Source: Roseateles_B sp041913905
GTDB lineage: Bacteria; Pseudomonadota; Gammaproteobacteria; Burkholderiales; Burkholderiaceae_C
Direction: 5' to 3'
Assembly: GCA_041913905.1 (NCBI GenBank)
Contig: JAYSEK010000007.1
Coordinates: 1-64,000, forward strand
Length of the DNA: 64,000 nucleotides
The notes beneath the pieces were generated by a model, which was given only the letters and a program-made list of their open reading frames with translations, had not been told where the DNA came from and did not search any database. Made by a program: the position numbers and the translations under genes. Shown piece after piece: positions 21,151 to 30,143 of the stretch (positions are counted from its first letter, which is position 1; each line of letters begins with the position of its first letter).

Positions 21151-22070
21151 CACGCACGCTCCTTGCCGAAGGCGCGATGCAGGGCCGCCGTGGCCGCCGC
21201 GAGGATCGCGAACAGCAGCCAGGACATGGCCGCCGCCGCGCCGAAGTCGTTGAAGTCAAAGGCCAGGCGGTAGAGGTAGACCGCGCTGCTCATGCCGGCC
21301 TGGTCGTTGCCGCCGCGCCCGTTGGTGAGCACGAAGGGCTCCTCGAAGAGCTGCAGGCTGCCGACCACCGAGAGCGTGAAGCCGAAGAGCATCATGCTGC
21401 GCAGCCCCGGCAGGGTGATGTGCAGGAAGCGCTGCCAGCGGCCGGCGCCGTCCATGGTGGCGGCCTCGTACAGGTCCTTGGGAATGGTCTGCAGCGCGGC
21501 GAGGTACAGCACGGTGTGAAAGCCCACGTAGCGCCAGAACACGACCAGGGCGATGGCAGGGCGCAGACGGTCGGGGTCGTTGAGCCAGTCGATGGCTTGC
21601 GCCGGCAGCAGCAGCTGCAGGCCCGGGATGTGGCGCAGGGCGGCCAGGCCGCTGTTGATCAGACCGTAGTCCGTGGAGAACAAGGCGCTGAACAGGATGG
21701 CGATGGCCACCGTGGACGTGATGTAGGGCAGGAAGTAGGCGCCCATCAGCGCGTTGCGCCAGCGATGTCCCAGAGCCTGCAGCCCGCAGGCCAGGGGCAG
21801 GGCCACCAGGTGCTGCGGCAAGGCGCTCGCCACGCCCAGCCAGACCGTGTTGCCCAGGGACTTCCAGAACCAGGCGTCCTCCAGCGCGAAGGTGAAGTTC
21901 GCCAGGCCCACCCATTCCATGGCCGCGAGACCGCTGGTGGGCTCCCAGCGGTTCAGCGCCAGCCACAGCGAGAACAGCAGCGGGAAGAGGCCGAAGACGG
22001 CGAAGAGCAGGAGGAAGGGCGCCAGGAAGAGATAGGGCGCCTGCGAGGGGCGGATGCGCAGCCGCTTCAT
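21150..22070 (-). CDS. sugar ABC importer permease (MalF type)
   Basis: Permease of 306 residues. Six helices begin with YLFLAPFLLLFAVFGLFPLLFSLWLA, and the EAA loop is DLYEAATMDGAGRWQRFLHITLPGLR. ATG 22070 overlaps the end of the binding-protein gene by four bases, and the gene ends overlapping the MalG-type permease gene, so the three are translationally coupled. LNRWEPTSG and a short first periplasmic loop fit the CUT1 subfamily, which imports oligosaccharides. Confidence 0.92.
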   Translation of the reverse strand: MKRLRIRPSQAPYLFLAPFLLLFAVFGLFPLLFSLWLALNRWEPTSGLAAMEWVGLANFTFALEDAWFWKSLGNTVWLGVASALPQHLVALPLACGLQALGHRWRNALMGAYFLPYITSTVAIAILFSALFSTDYGLINSGLAALRHIPGLQLLLPAQAIDWLNDPDRLRPAIALVVFWRYVGFHTVLYLAALQTIPKDLYEAATMDGAGRWQRFLHITLPGLRSMMLFGFTLSVVGSLQLFEEPFVLTNGRGGNDQAGMSSAVYLYRLAFDFNDFGAAAAMSWLLFAILAAATAALHRAFGKERA

Positions 22071-23359
22071 CGCTGGGCCCTCGTTTGCAGCAGGCGCTCG
22101 GCGTCGCCCAGCGCACTCGCGATGTCCTTGCCGCGGGTCAGGACCTTGTCCAGCTCGGTGTTGATGACCTCGTCGGCGAAGGCGTCCTGGCGGTGCACCG
22201 CCACGGGCGTGATCTGGCGCGCGGCGTCCCGCCACAGCCGGCGGGCGCGCTGGCCGCCGAGGAAGGCCACGGGCTCGTCGAAGAAGGGGTGCTCGAAGGT
22301 GTCGACCAGGGCCGGGAAGATGTCGTGCGTCTGGAAGGCGTCCAGCAGCAGGGACTTGTTGAGGGTCAGGTCTTGCATGAAGTCCCAGGCCAGGGCGCGG
22401 CGGGCCGGATGTCCCTTGGCCGGCAGGGCGTAGAAGCTGCCGCCGTAGGCCGCGAAGGCGCCCTCGGGCAGCTGGGCGGCGCGCCACAGGCCGCGGGTCT
22501 TGGGCGCCAGCCAGGAGCCCATGAAGCCCACCAACCAGGCGCCGATCATCTGGGTGGCGATCAGGCCGCGGCGGAAGCCCTCGGTCCAGTCGCTGGACCA
22601 GTTGTAGACCTTGGCGTCCAGGCCTTCGGCGCGCACCTGGCGGGCCAGCTCGAAGGCACGCTGGAAGCGCGGACCGCTGACCAGCACGCGGTTGTCCTGG
22701 CTGAAGTAAAGGCCTTCGCCGGGCTGCACGCCGGTGCGGATCAGGATGTCCTTCATGTCCCGCGCATGGGCCAGCAGATAGGCGCCGGTCTTGCGGCGGA
22801 TCTCGCGGCCGGCGGCCACATAGCCGGCCCAGGAGCCGTTGAGGTCTTCGGCCTGCAGGCCGGCGCGGCTCAGCAGGTCCTGGCGGTAGAGCAGGGTGCC
22901 GGGGCCGATGTCCGAGGGCAGGGCGACGACCTCGCCGCGGCCGTTGCTGGCCTGCCCCCAGGTGTAGGGCACGAAGCGATCGCGCAGGCGCTCGGCCTGG
23001 CAGGGCGCCTGACGCAGGTCGAACAGGCCGCGGCCCTGGGCGAAGCGGCCCACGTAGCTGACTTCCAGCGCCATCAGGTCCGGCAGGTGGCTGCCGGTGG
23101 ACAGGGCGGTGATCATGGCCGTGTGGTGGTCGTTCATCTCGCGGCTGACGACCTCCACCTCCACGCCCGGGTGCCGCGCGGTCCAGGCCGGCACGGCGGC
23201 GCGGACGATGGCGTCCAGCTTGGGATAGGCGGCGATGGTCAGCCGCTGCGGGGCTGCCGCGCGCCCGGCCCCGGCCCACAGGCTCATGCCAAGCGCCAGT
23301 CCGAGGCCGGCACGCCTTCGTCCATCGATCCGTTGTGCATCCACGCGCTGTGCGTCCAC
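22067..23359 (-). CDS. sugar ABC importer solute-binding protein (CUT1 type)
   Basis: Periplasmic binding protein of about 430 residues that delivers oligosaccharides to the permease pair. Recognisable features are LTIAAYPKLDAIVRAAVPAW....GVEVEVVS in lobe 1, LPSDIGPGTLLYRQDLLSRAGL, and a TGAYLLAHARDM segment. The frame is open up to ATG 23473, but that codon lies in the predicted operator and at the transcript start. GTG 23359, preceded by GAGAGA, gives a normal signal peptide (RRRAGLGLALGMSLWAGAGRAAA); GTG 23344 is an alternative. It heads the operon binding protein - permease - permease - GH1 - ATPase. An exact 14-base repeat lies at 22363-22376. Confidence 0.82.
   Translation of the reverse strand: MDAQRVDAQRIDGRRRAGLGLALGMSLWAGAGRAAAPQRLTIAAYPKLDAIVRAAVPAWTARHPGVEVEVVSREMNDHHTAMITALSTGSHLPDLMALEVSYVGRFAQGRGLFDLRQAPCQAERLRDRFVPYTWGQASNGRGEVVALPSDIGPGTLLYRQDLLSRAGLQAEDLNGSWAGYVAAGREIRRKTGAYLLAHARDMKDILIRTGVQPGEGLYFSQDNRVLVSGPRFQRAFELARQVRAEGLDAKVYNWSSDWTEGFRRGLIATQMIGAWLVGFMGSWLAPKTRGLWRAAQLPEGAFAAYGGSFYALPAKGHPARRALAWDFMQDLTLNKSLLLDAFQTHDIFPALVDTFEHPFFDEPVAFLGGQRARRLWRDAARQITPVAVHRQDAFADEVINTELDKVLTRGKDIASALGDAERLLQTRAQR
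22363..22376 (+). repeat. 14-base repeat GGGTCAGGTCTTGC, copy 3
   Basis: Exact copy; on the coding strand of the binding-protein gene it is read as QDLTL. Confidence 0.8.
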
Positions 23360-23458
23360 GTTGTCTCTCGTCTTTGTCTTGGGCGCCGCAGCGCGCCTGG
23401 GTGTCGTGGGCCGGAAGGCCGCGCCGGACGATCGATGATGGCATCTTTGCATCAATCG

Positions 23459-23502
23459 TGAAAGCGCTTTCAAACTATAGGGAAGCGGGGTGCCGCTGTC
23501 AA
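23459..23502 (-). promoter_or_regulatory. promoter and LacI-family operator of the sugar ABC/GH1 operon
   Basis: On the minus strand, TTGACA (23497-23502), a 17-base spacer and TATAGT (23474-23479) form a near-consensus sigma-70 promoter. The perfect palindrome TGAAAGCGCTTTCA (23459-23472) starts one base beyond the -10 box and covers the predicted transcript start. This geometry is typical of direct repression. Confidence 0.85.
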
Positions 23503-23552
23503 TGGCACGGGCCCCGGGTCGAGCACTGCCATCGGGTTTTCACCGGCAGGGA

Positions 23553-25076
23553 TCAGGCCATGGCGTGGCCCGCCTTCGCCTGCGCCGCCGCGCAGAAGCG
23601 GCGGACATAGGCCTCATGGGCCGGCAGCGACTGCACCGTGTGGGCCACCTGTTCGTGAAGGCCGCCCAGGAACTGCCGCAGTTCGGCTTCGCCCATCAGG
23701 TCGGCCACGGGGTGGTAGGCCTGGGGCAGGAGGCCCTGGCCCAGCATGACCTGGATCCAGGAGTTCTCGGCAAAGAGTTCGTCCGCGGGGCGGAACACCC
23801 GACCCGTCTGCGCGAAGAGTTCGAGGCGATGACGCAGGCTGGCCGGCACCGCCATCTCGCGGCAATGCGCCCACAGCGCCGATCCCTCGCGGGCATTGAG
23901 GTGGTAGTGCAGGACGATGAAGTCGCGGATGTGCTCCAGGTCCTTCTGCGTCTGGCGGTTGAATTCCTCGACGTCGCAGGCCTGGATGCCGCCGGCCGGG
24001 AACATCTGAAGCAGGCGGATGGCGGCGCGCTGGATCAGGTGGATGCTGGTGGACTCCAGCGGCTCGATGAAGCCGCTGGACAGGCCCACGGCGATGCAGT
24101 TCTTCTCCCAGGTCCGCAGGCGCTGCCCCGGCGTGAAGCGCAGCACGCGCGGCTGGATCAGCAGCTCGCCCTCCACGTGGCGGCGCAGCACCTCGGGCGC
24201 GTCGGCATCGGCCAGCAGCCGGCTGCTGTAGACCAGGCCGTTGCCCACGCGGTGCTGCAGGGGGATGCGCCACTGCCAGCCGAAGTCATGGGCGATGGAG
24301 CGGGTAAAGGGCGGGGCCTCGCGCACGGCCGCGGTCTGCACGGCCACGGCACGGTCGCAGGGCAGCCAGTGGCTCCAGTCCTCGTAGGCGACGCCCAGGG
24401 CCTCGCCCAGCAGCAGGGAGCGAAAGCCCGTGCAGTCGATGAAGAGATCGCCCTCGACGAGGCTGCCGTCCTGCATGCGCAGCGCGCTCAGGGCGCCCTC
24501 GGGTCCGTCGGTCAGCACCGCGGCGATCTTGCCCTCGATGCGCTGCACGCCGTGCCGCTCGGCGATCGCGCGCAGGAAGCGGGCATAGCGCGAGGCGTCC
24601 AGGTGGTAGGCGTAGTTCAGGCCGTTGCGCGGGAGGTGCGCAAAGCGCTGCGCCTCGGCGGCGCGCAGTTCCAGACAGTACTCGCCATAGGGCCGGGCCA
24701 GGCCCTGGCGCTGGCCCTTGAGCCAGAAGTGCTGGAATCCGGCGCTCCAGTGGTCCTGCCCCGTGCGGCCGAAGGCGTGGATATAGGACTCGCCCGGCGT
24801 CTTCCAGCCCTCGAACTGGATGCCCAGCTTGAAGGTGGCCTGGGTAGCGGCCATGAACTCGGCCTCGTCGATGCCCATCAGCTCGTGGTAGGCATGCAGG
24901 GCAGGGATGGTGGCCTCGCCCACGCCCACGGTGCCGATCTCCTCGGACTCCACCAGGCGGATCTGCAGCTGCCGGCCCAGCAGCTTGCCCATGAGGGCTG
25001 CGACCATCCAGCCGGCAGTGCCGCCCCCGGCGATGACGACGCGGCGGACGGCTTGCGTGGTGTGGAAGGGGGTCAT
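23553..25076 (-). CDS. tryptophan-halogenase-family flavoprotein
   Basis: About 507 residues. The FAD-binding motif GGGTAGW (17-23) and the halogenase-family signature W.W.IP (FGWQWRIP) are present, as is a GVGEATIPAL segment. Members beside TonB-dependent receptors form a large group whose substrates are mostly unknown, so true tryptophan halogenation should not be assumed. ATG 25076 has AGAGG six bases upstream; ATG 25082 has none at a useful distance. It is the last gene of the receptor-SapC-cupin-halogenase run, with 28 bp to the cupin gene, and is expected to be controlled from the operator at 29998. Confidence 0.85.
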   Translation of the reverse strand: MTPFHTTQAVRRVVIAGGGTAGWMVAALMGKLLGRQLQIRLVESEEIGTVGVGEATIPALHAYHELMGIDEAEFMAATQATFKLGIQFEGWKTPGESYIHAFGRTGQDHWSAGFQHFWLKGQRQGLARPYGEYCLELRAAEAQRFAHLPRNGLNYAYHLDASRYARFLRAIAERHGVQRIEGKIAAVLTDGPEGALSALRMQDGSLVEGDLFIDCTGFRSLLLGEALGVAYEDWSHWLPCDRAVAVQTAAVREAPPFTRSIAHDFGWQWRIPLQHRVGNGLVYSSRLLADADAPEVLRRHVEGELLIQPRVLRFTPGQRLRTWEKNCIAVGLSSGFIEPLESTSIHLIQRAAIRLLQMFPAGGIQACDVEEFNRQTQKDLEHIRDFIVLHYHLNAREGSALWAHCREMAVPASLRHRLELFAQTGRVFRPADELFAENSWIQVMLGQGLLPQAYHPVADLMGEAELRQFLGGLHEQVAHTVQSLPAHEAYVRRFCAAAQAKAGHAMA

Positions 25077-25104
25077 GGGCATCCTCTCTGAAACGGCGGG
25101 TGGC

Positions 25105-26118
25105 TCATCGGTTGAGCTTGTTGAGCAGCAGGGCGCGCAGCCGGCGGTGGGCGGTCTCGTCCAAGGGGGCCAGCAGGCCGCGCGCGTGGGGCGGCAGGTG
25201 GGCGGCCGTGTGCTCGTCGGCCTCGAAGACGTAGTGGTCGAACAGCGCCCGCCAGGCCTCGCGCTCGGCGGGCGGCAGCTCGCGCACGGTGGCCAGGGCC
25301 AGCCACAGCGCGTTCATGGGCGAGTCCTGCCAGGCGGGCGTGCGGCGCCACCAGTAGTTGATCAGCCCGCTGAACGGGTCAAGGGCCTGGACCTGATGCC
25401 ACCACTGGCTGGGGATGTAGATCGCGTCGCCGGCCTCCAGGGTCAGGTCTTGCGCGCGGGCCTGCGCGGCGGCGTAGCGCGGGAAGCGCTGCAGGTCCGG
25501 CGCGGTGGCATCGACCAGGCTGATGGGCTGGCCGGCCGGGGTCAGGTCCAGCGGGCCGATGTAGAGATCGCCCACGGCCTCGGGCGGATAGAGCGTGAAG
25601 CGGCGCCGGCCGCTGACGCAGCAGGCGATGTTGCGGGGCCAGTCCTGATGGGCCGGCACGGTGACGCGGTTTCCCAGCCACAGGCTTACCAGCGGGGCTT
25701 CCTCGGCCTCGAAGGCGAGCGGGTGCGTGTCCAGCAGGCCCGGCAGGCAGGCCTCGACCGTGGTCGAGCCCATGTAGAGCGTGGGCGGCGCGGGGTCGTC
25801 CAGCGCAGCCATCAACTGGTCCAGCACGGTGCCGAATGGCAGCAGGGCGCGGCTGAAGTTGAAGCCCTTGAAGTCGGGCGTGTAGGCGATGCGGCCGCCG
25901 GTGTCGGGGGCCATCTCGTAGACACCCGCGGTAGCGCCCTGCCAGTGGCGGCGCAGCAGCTCGGCGGCCTCGCGCGGACTGCGTCGCGCAGCCTGCACCA
26001 GCGGCCAGTGCGAGACCAGGCCGCGCAGCACGCAGGGCGCGTCGCCGTCCGGGCCGCTACCGGTCAGCGCGGGCGGCACCTGGCCGGGTGTGCAGGGCAG
26101 CTCGCGCATCGCCGGCAT
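25105..26118 (-). CDS. cupin-like / JmjC-type oxygenase-fold protein
   Basis: About 337 residues, resembling cupin_8 (JmjC-like) proteins. RGLVSHWPLVQAA at the start, LYMGSTTVEA, a probable metal site VPAHQDWPRNIACCVSGRRRFTLYPPE with the H.D pair, and the later GDAIYIPSQWWHQVQAL supplying a second histidine are characteristic of Fe(II)/2-oxoglutarate oxygenases. ATG 26118 is preceded by GAGGGA. It lies between SapC and the halogenase-like gene, 10 bp after the former. The substrate is unknown. One exact 14-base repeat lies at 25440-25453. Confidence 0.82.
   Translation of the reverse strand: MPAMRELPCTPGQVPPALTGSGPDGDAPCVLRGLVSHWPLVQAARRSPREAAELLRRHWQGATAGVYEMAPDTGGRIAYTPDFKGFNFSRALLPFGTVLDQLMAALDDPAPPTLYMGSTTVEACLPGLLDTHPLAFEAEEAPLVSLWLGNRVTVPAHQDWPRNIACCVSGRRRFTLYPPEAVGDLYIGPLDLTPAGQPISLVDATAPDLQRFPRYAAAQARAQDLTLEAGDAIYIPSQWWHQVQALDPFSGLINYWWRRTPAWQDSPMNALWLALATVRELPPAEREAWRALFDHYVFEADEHTAAHLPPHARGLLAPLDETAHRRLRALLLNKLNR
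25440..25453 (+). repeat. 14-base repeat GGGTCAGGTCTTGC, copy 4
   Basis: Exact copy; on the coding strand of the cupin-like gene it is read as QDLTL, the same peptide as in copies 3 and 5. Confidence 0.8.
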
Positions 26119-26128
26119 CTCGGGTCCC

Positions 26129-26824
26129 TCAGGACAGGCGCTGCTCGCGCTGCACCAGTTCGCCGAAGCGCGACAGCGAGGCCACGGCCATCGCCAGCGG
26201 CAGCCAGTAGCCGCGCTCGTGCAGCTCGGCCACCACGGCGCCGGGCAGGGCGTCCAGGCGCTCCTCGTGGACCACATGGAAGCCGCCGACGCGGCGCGTG
26301 CCGCCGTCGGCCAGCGGCAGGTCCAGGGCCATGGGCTCCAGCAGCTCGTGTTGAAGCAGGGTGTCGATGAAGGCGGGCAGCGTCTGCAGGCCCTCGTGCA
26401 GGGCCTGCAGCACGCCGATGCGCCGCTCCAGCAGCGGCGAAAGGCCGCCCTGGGGCAGGAAAAGGGGTTCGCCTTCGCTGTCGCTCAGGCGCGGGCTGTC
26501 CAGGTCGATGTGAACCACCCATTGCGTGGCGTCGCGCCCCACCATCAGGGGCTGGCGCTCCAGGGCCCAGGGCAGATGCGGGGCCTCCCAGCCCTGCGGG
26601 CCGAGGAAGAGGTTGCCGCGGCTGCCCAGACCCATCAGCGCCACGGGCTGGAAGGGCAGCTCGCCCGTCCCGGCCTGGAAGACGATGGGAAAGCAGCCCT
26701 GCAGCAGGCGGAACTCCGCCGGCACCGTGGGCACGGCGGCGAGGTCGTCGCCCAGGGCCCGCGAGGGCAGGGGGTTCAGGCGCAGGGCCTGATGGCTGAT
26801 GTTGTCGAGCAGGGCGGGGCGCAT
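26129..26824 (-). CDS. SapC-family protein
   Basis: A 231-residue protein of the SapC family: VPAEFRLLQGCFPIVF near residue 35, then a WVVHIDLDS segment and LFLPQGGLSPLLERRIGVLQAL. The name comes from a surface-layer-associated protein, but the biochemical role is not established. No signal peptide is visible. It follows the TonB-dependent receptor gene by about 118 bp, in which a hairpin lies, and is followed after 10 bp by the cupin-like gene. Confidence 0.85.
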   Translation of the reverse strand: MRPALLDNISHQALRLNPLPSRALGDDLAAVPTVPAEFRLLQGCFPIVFQAGTGELPFQPVALMGLGSRGNLFLGPQGWEAPHLPWALERQPLMVGRDATQWVVHIDLDSPRLSDSEGEPLFLPQGGLSPLLERRIGVLQALHEGLQTLPAFIDTLLQHELLEPMALDLPLADGGTRRVGGFHVVHEERLDALPGAVVAELHERGYWLPLAMAVASLSRFGELVQREQRLS

Positions 26825-26866
26825 GGTCGGTCGTTCCAGGGCTGGCGTGGGCCGATGGTAGGGAGA

Positions 26867-26898
26867 CAGGGATCCCGCCGGGGAGGGCAGGATCCCTG
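26867..26898 (-). terminator. hairpin between the TonB receptor and SapC genes
   Basis: CAGGGATCC (26867-26875) pairs perfectly with GGATCCCTG (26890-26898) around a 14-base loop. No T-run follows on the minus strand. It may act as an RNA stabiliser or partial terminator that keeps receptor levels above those of the downstream genes. Confidence 0.4.
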
Positions 26899-26942
26899 AG
26901 CCAGGGGCAGCGCCCGCGAGGGGCGGTGCGCCTGGCCTGCGC

Positions 26943-29939
26943 TCAGAAGGTGTAGCGCGCGCCGACCATGAAGCGGCGGCCGGTCTGCGTCACCGACTGC
27001 ACTTCGAGGTTCGTGCGGCCATGCGTGCGGATCACGCCGTCGTTCAGGTTGATCGCCTCGAACTGGAAGCTCAGCTGCGGGCTGTACTTGAAGCCCACGC
27101 TCAGATCCAGCTGGCCGTAGGGCTCGGTGTAGGACGGGCCCGAGCCGCCGTTCACCGCCGCATTGGTGCTGTTGAGGAACTCGCCGCGCCAGTTGTAGGC
27201 CAGGCGCACGCTGTAGCGGTCGTCCTCGTAGAAGCCCACCAGGTTGGCGGAATTGCTCAGGCCCACCAGCGCGTTCTGGTCCTTCAGATCCTCGTTCTGG
27301 AACTTCAGGCCCGAGCGCACATAGGTGTAGTTGGCGGCCAGCCCGAAGCCGCTGCGGCCGAAGGCGTGCTGGACGTTCAGCTCCACGCCGTTGATGTGAT
27401 CGCTGCGCTGGTTGGTGGGCACGCTGATGTTGAACACCGCCAGCGGATCGCCGGGCTGGCCGGCGATGGTGCCCAGGGCGTTGCCCGAGCCGTCCACGCC
27501 GGTCTTCACGATGCCGTTGCGACCGTTGTAGGTGTTGAGCAGGTAGTTGCGCACGCAGGTCAGGTCCGCGCCGCCGCAGGCCGCCGCGGCTTCCTTGAAC
27601 AGGGCGCCGTTGATGGGCGAGCTCAGGCTGAAGGGCGTCATCGGGACCACGCTGGTGCCGATGTAGTTGCTGATGTTCTTGCGGAAGATGCCCACTGCGG
27701 CGTAGCTGCTCTTGGCGTAGTAGTACTCGGCCGAGAAGTCGAAGTTCTTGGAGAGCAGGGGCTTGAGACCCGGGTTGCCCTGGTTGCCCGTGCCGCCGGC
27801 GGCGCGGTATTCGGCCAGCGTCTGCCCGCCCTGGATCTTGTCCCAGCCGGGGCGGCCGATGGACTCGCCGAAGCTGGCGCGTACCTTCCACTTGCTGCTC
27901 AGCTCGGCCTCCCAGTCGATGCTGGGCAGCAGGTAGCTGTATTTGCCGGAGAGGCTGGTGAAGCCCGGTGCGCCCTTGAGGATGGCGAACTCGTTGGCCG
28001 AGACCCACTGGATGCCGGTGGCAATGGGCACCAGGGCCTGCGAGTCCACCTTGGTGCGCTCGTAGCGCAGGCCCAGTGCCGCGCTCATGGGCACGCCCCA
28101 GTCGAAGTCGGTGCTGTACTGCACGAAGGCGCTGGTGCTGCGCTCCTGCGTGCGGCGGTCGTCATCGAACTTGTCCGTGGCCTTGAACCACTTGTCGCTG
28201 CCGTCGGCCTTCACGGCCGCGTCGCGCACGGCATTGAAGTCCCAGACGAAGAAGTTGTTGACCATGCCCGTGCGGTCCGCCGAGCCCATGGCGCGGCTGA
28301 AGTACTGCTGGATGGTGTCCGCCTGCCAGAGGCTGTCGGCATAGTCGCTGGGCTTGTTGTGGCCGCCCCAGTCGTTCTGCTGGACGTTGGCGAAGGCGGT
28401 ACGGTTGTTCACCTTGGTCAGGCCCACGCCGAAGTCCAGGTTGGAGGCATCTGACAGCACGTACTTGCCCTTGACCTGCGCCTGGTCGATGGCATTGCGC
28501 ATATAGGCATTGCGGAAGGACGAGCCGGTGACCTGCATGAGGCTGGCGCTGTCCGCCGGATTGCCCGAGAGGCCGATGCTCAGCACCGGGAACTTGCCGG
28601 AGAAGTCCACGCGGTCGCTGGCGCGGTTCTGCATGGACACGCCCATGGCGTTGTTGGTGCCGTAGGGGCTGTCCGCGCCGGCGGTGGCCACGGAATGGTG
28701 GGCGTCGAACTCCAGCTTCAGGCGGTCCGAGGCGCGCCAGGCGGCGTTGAAGCCGGTGGAGTCGTTCTTGTTCTTGGTGCCGTAGTAGGCGCCGCCCATG
28801 GCCACGTCGGCCGGGCCGTTGGTGTAGAGCTCCGAGAAGATCAGCGGCGAGGCGATGGGGCCGTCCGTCCAGGTGGTCTTGTCATAGGCGAAGTTGAACC
28901 AGGCCGAGAGCTCGCTGCGCTTGGTGTGGATCTTGTTCTCGGAGTAGGTCTTGTCCAGCGTCAGCGTCAGGTCCTTGATCGGCCGGTACTGCAGCACCAG
29001 CTGGCCGTTGGTGCGCGTGCGCTCGATGCCGTTCATGCTGTACATGAGGTTCTGGGGCACCTCGTACAGGTCCGTCAGCTTGGGACGGTTAGTGATCTTG
29101 CTGGCGCCGGGCTCGGTGGGCAGGGGCAGCGCCGTCCAGTCATTGGCGTTGGCGATGTTGCCGGGCTTGCTGTACCAGCCGTTGGGCACGCCGGCCTGGT
29201 TGTAGCCGGAGTTGCGCTTCTGCAGGCTGCCGGTGAGGGCGATGCCGAAGGTGCCGTCGGCAAAGACCTGGCTGTAGATGCCGGACAGCTCCGGCGTCAG
29301 CTGCGAACCGGCGATCAGGCCCGGCAGCCGCTTGTTGGAGGCGTCGCTGACCAGCTTGGCGCCGAAGCTGGCGACGGTCTTGGGGTTGTCCAGCGGACGG
29401 GTGGTCTTGATGTTGATGGTGGCGCCGATGCCGCCGGTGGGGTTCTCGGAACGGCCGGTCTTGTAGACCTCCAGCGCTGCCACGCCTTCCGAAGCGAGGT
29501 TGGCGAAGTCGAAGGAACGGCTGTTGGAGGCCGTGGTGTCGGCCAGGTTGGCGGCCGGCATCTGGCGGCCGTTGAGCAGCACCAGGTTGAAGTCGGGGCC
29601 CACGCCGCGCACCGTCACCCGCGAGCCCTCGCCATTGGCGCGGTCGATGGACACGCCGGCGATGCGCTGCATGGACTCGGCCAGGTTGGTGTCGGGGAAC
29701 TTGCCGATGTCTTCGGCCACGATGCCGTCCACCACGCCCTGCGCCTTGCGCTTGAGGTCCAGGGAGCTGTCCAGGCTCTTGCGGATGCCGGTGATCACGA
29801 CGGTGTCCAGCTGCGCGCCGTCGTCTTTCTTGGCAGGTGCGGCCTGCTGGGCATGCAGCGTGGGAGCGATGAGAACGGCGCAGGCGGCGGCCAGCCGGCT
29901 CAGGGGCACAAGGGGGCCGCGGCGTGGGGGGCAAGTCAT
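26943..29939 (-). CDS. TonB-dependent receptor, probably for beta-glucan oligosaccharides
   Basis: Outer-membrane transporter of 998 residues. It has a signal peptide (LAAACAVLIAPTLHAQ), a candidate TonB box in LDTVVITG, and a plug with FPDTNLAESMQRIAGVSIDR...VTVRGVGPDFNLVLLNGRQ, then a long beta-barrel ending in the usual aromatic residue (GARYTF). The plug is typical of the large receptor group used for sugars in Caulobacter, Xanthomonas and relatives. There is no SusD-like partner. The position in the LacI-controlled glucan locus is the main ground for the substrate guess. It heads the run receptor - SapC - cupin-like - halogenase-like. Confidence 0.92.
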   Translation of the reverse strand: MTCPPRRGPLVPLSRLAAACAVLIAPTLHAQQAAPAKKDDGAQLDTVVITGIRKSLDSSLDLKRKAQGVVDGIVAEDIGKFPDTNLAESMQRIAGVSIDRANGEGSRVTVRGVGPDFNLVLLNGRQMPAANLADTTASNSRSFDFANLASEGVAALEVYKTGRSENPTGGIGATINIKTTRPLDNPKTVASFGAKLVSDASNKRLPGLIAGSQLTPELSGIYSQVFADGTFGIALTGSLQKRNSGYNQAGVPNGWYSKPGNIANANDWTALPLPTEPGASKITNRPKLTDLYEVPQNLMYSMNGIERTRTNGQLVLQYRPIKDLTLTLDKTYSENKIHTKRSELSAWFNFAYDKTTWTDGPIASPLIFSELYTNGPADVAMGGAYYGTKNKNDSTGFNAAWRASDRLKLEFDAHHSVATAGADSPYGTNNAMGVSMQNRASDRVDFSGKFPVLSIGLSGNPADSASLMQVTGSSFRNAYMRNAIDQAQVKGKYVLSDASNLDFGVGLTKVNNRTAFANVQQNDWGGHNKPSDYADSLWQADTIQQYFSRAMGSADRTGMVNNFFVWDFNAVRDAAVKADGSDKWFKATDKFDDDRRTQERSTSAFVQYSTDFDWGVPMSAALGLRYERTKVDSQALVPIATGIQWVSANEFAILKGAPGFTSLSGKYSYLLPSIDWEAELSSKWKVRASFGESIGRPGWDKIQGGQTLAEYRAAGGTGNQGNPGLKPLLSKNFDFSAEYYYAKSSYAAVGIFRKNISNYIGTSVVPMTPFSLSSPINGALFKEAAAACGGADLTCVRNYLLNTYNGRNGIVKTGVDGSGNALGTIAGQPGDPLAVFNISVPTNQRSDHINGVELNVQHAFGRSGFGLAANYTYVRSGLKFQNEDLKDQNALVGLSNSANLVGFYEDDRYSVRLAYNWRGEFLNSTNAAVNGGSGPSYTEPYGQLDLSVGFKYSPQLSFQFEAINLNDGVIRTHGRTNLEVQSVTQTGRRFMVGARYTF

Positions 29940-29997
29940 GGGTCTGTCTCCTGGGGTTTTTGGGTGTGGCAGCAGGGGCGCTTCTTACCCTGCTGCA

Positions 29998-30019
29998 TTG
30001 AAAGCGCTTTCAAATAGTA
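29998..30019 (-). promoter_or_regulatory. -10 box and LacI-family operator of the TonB receptor operon
   Basis: TTGAAAGCGCTTTCAA (29998-30013) is a perfect 16-base palindrome. On the minus strand it directly follows TACTAT (30014-30019), a plausible -10 box, with the same spacing as at the ABC operon. The -35 region is weak. Confidence 0.75.
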
Positions 30020-30143
30020 GCGCCAGCCGCCAAGCGATGTGACCTAGGCATCACCCTAATATGACTGTGGGTCCCTGTGAGAAAGCAACAAGTGTGGGTT
30101 CGGCTGCCCCGAAGCCGGATGAAACCGATTTCTGCCGGTGTTC

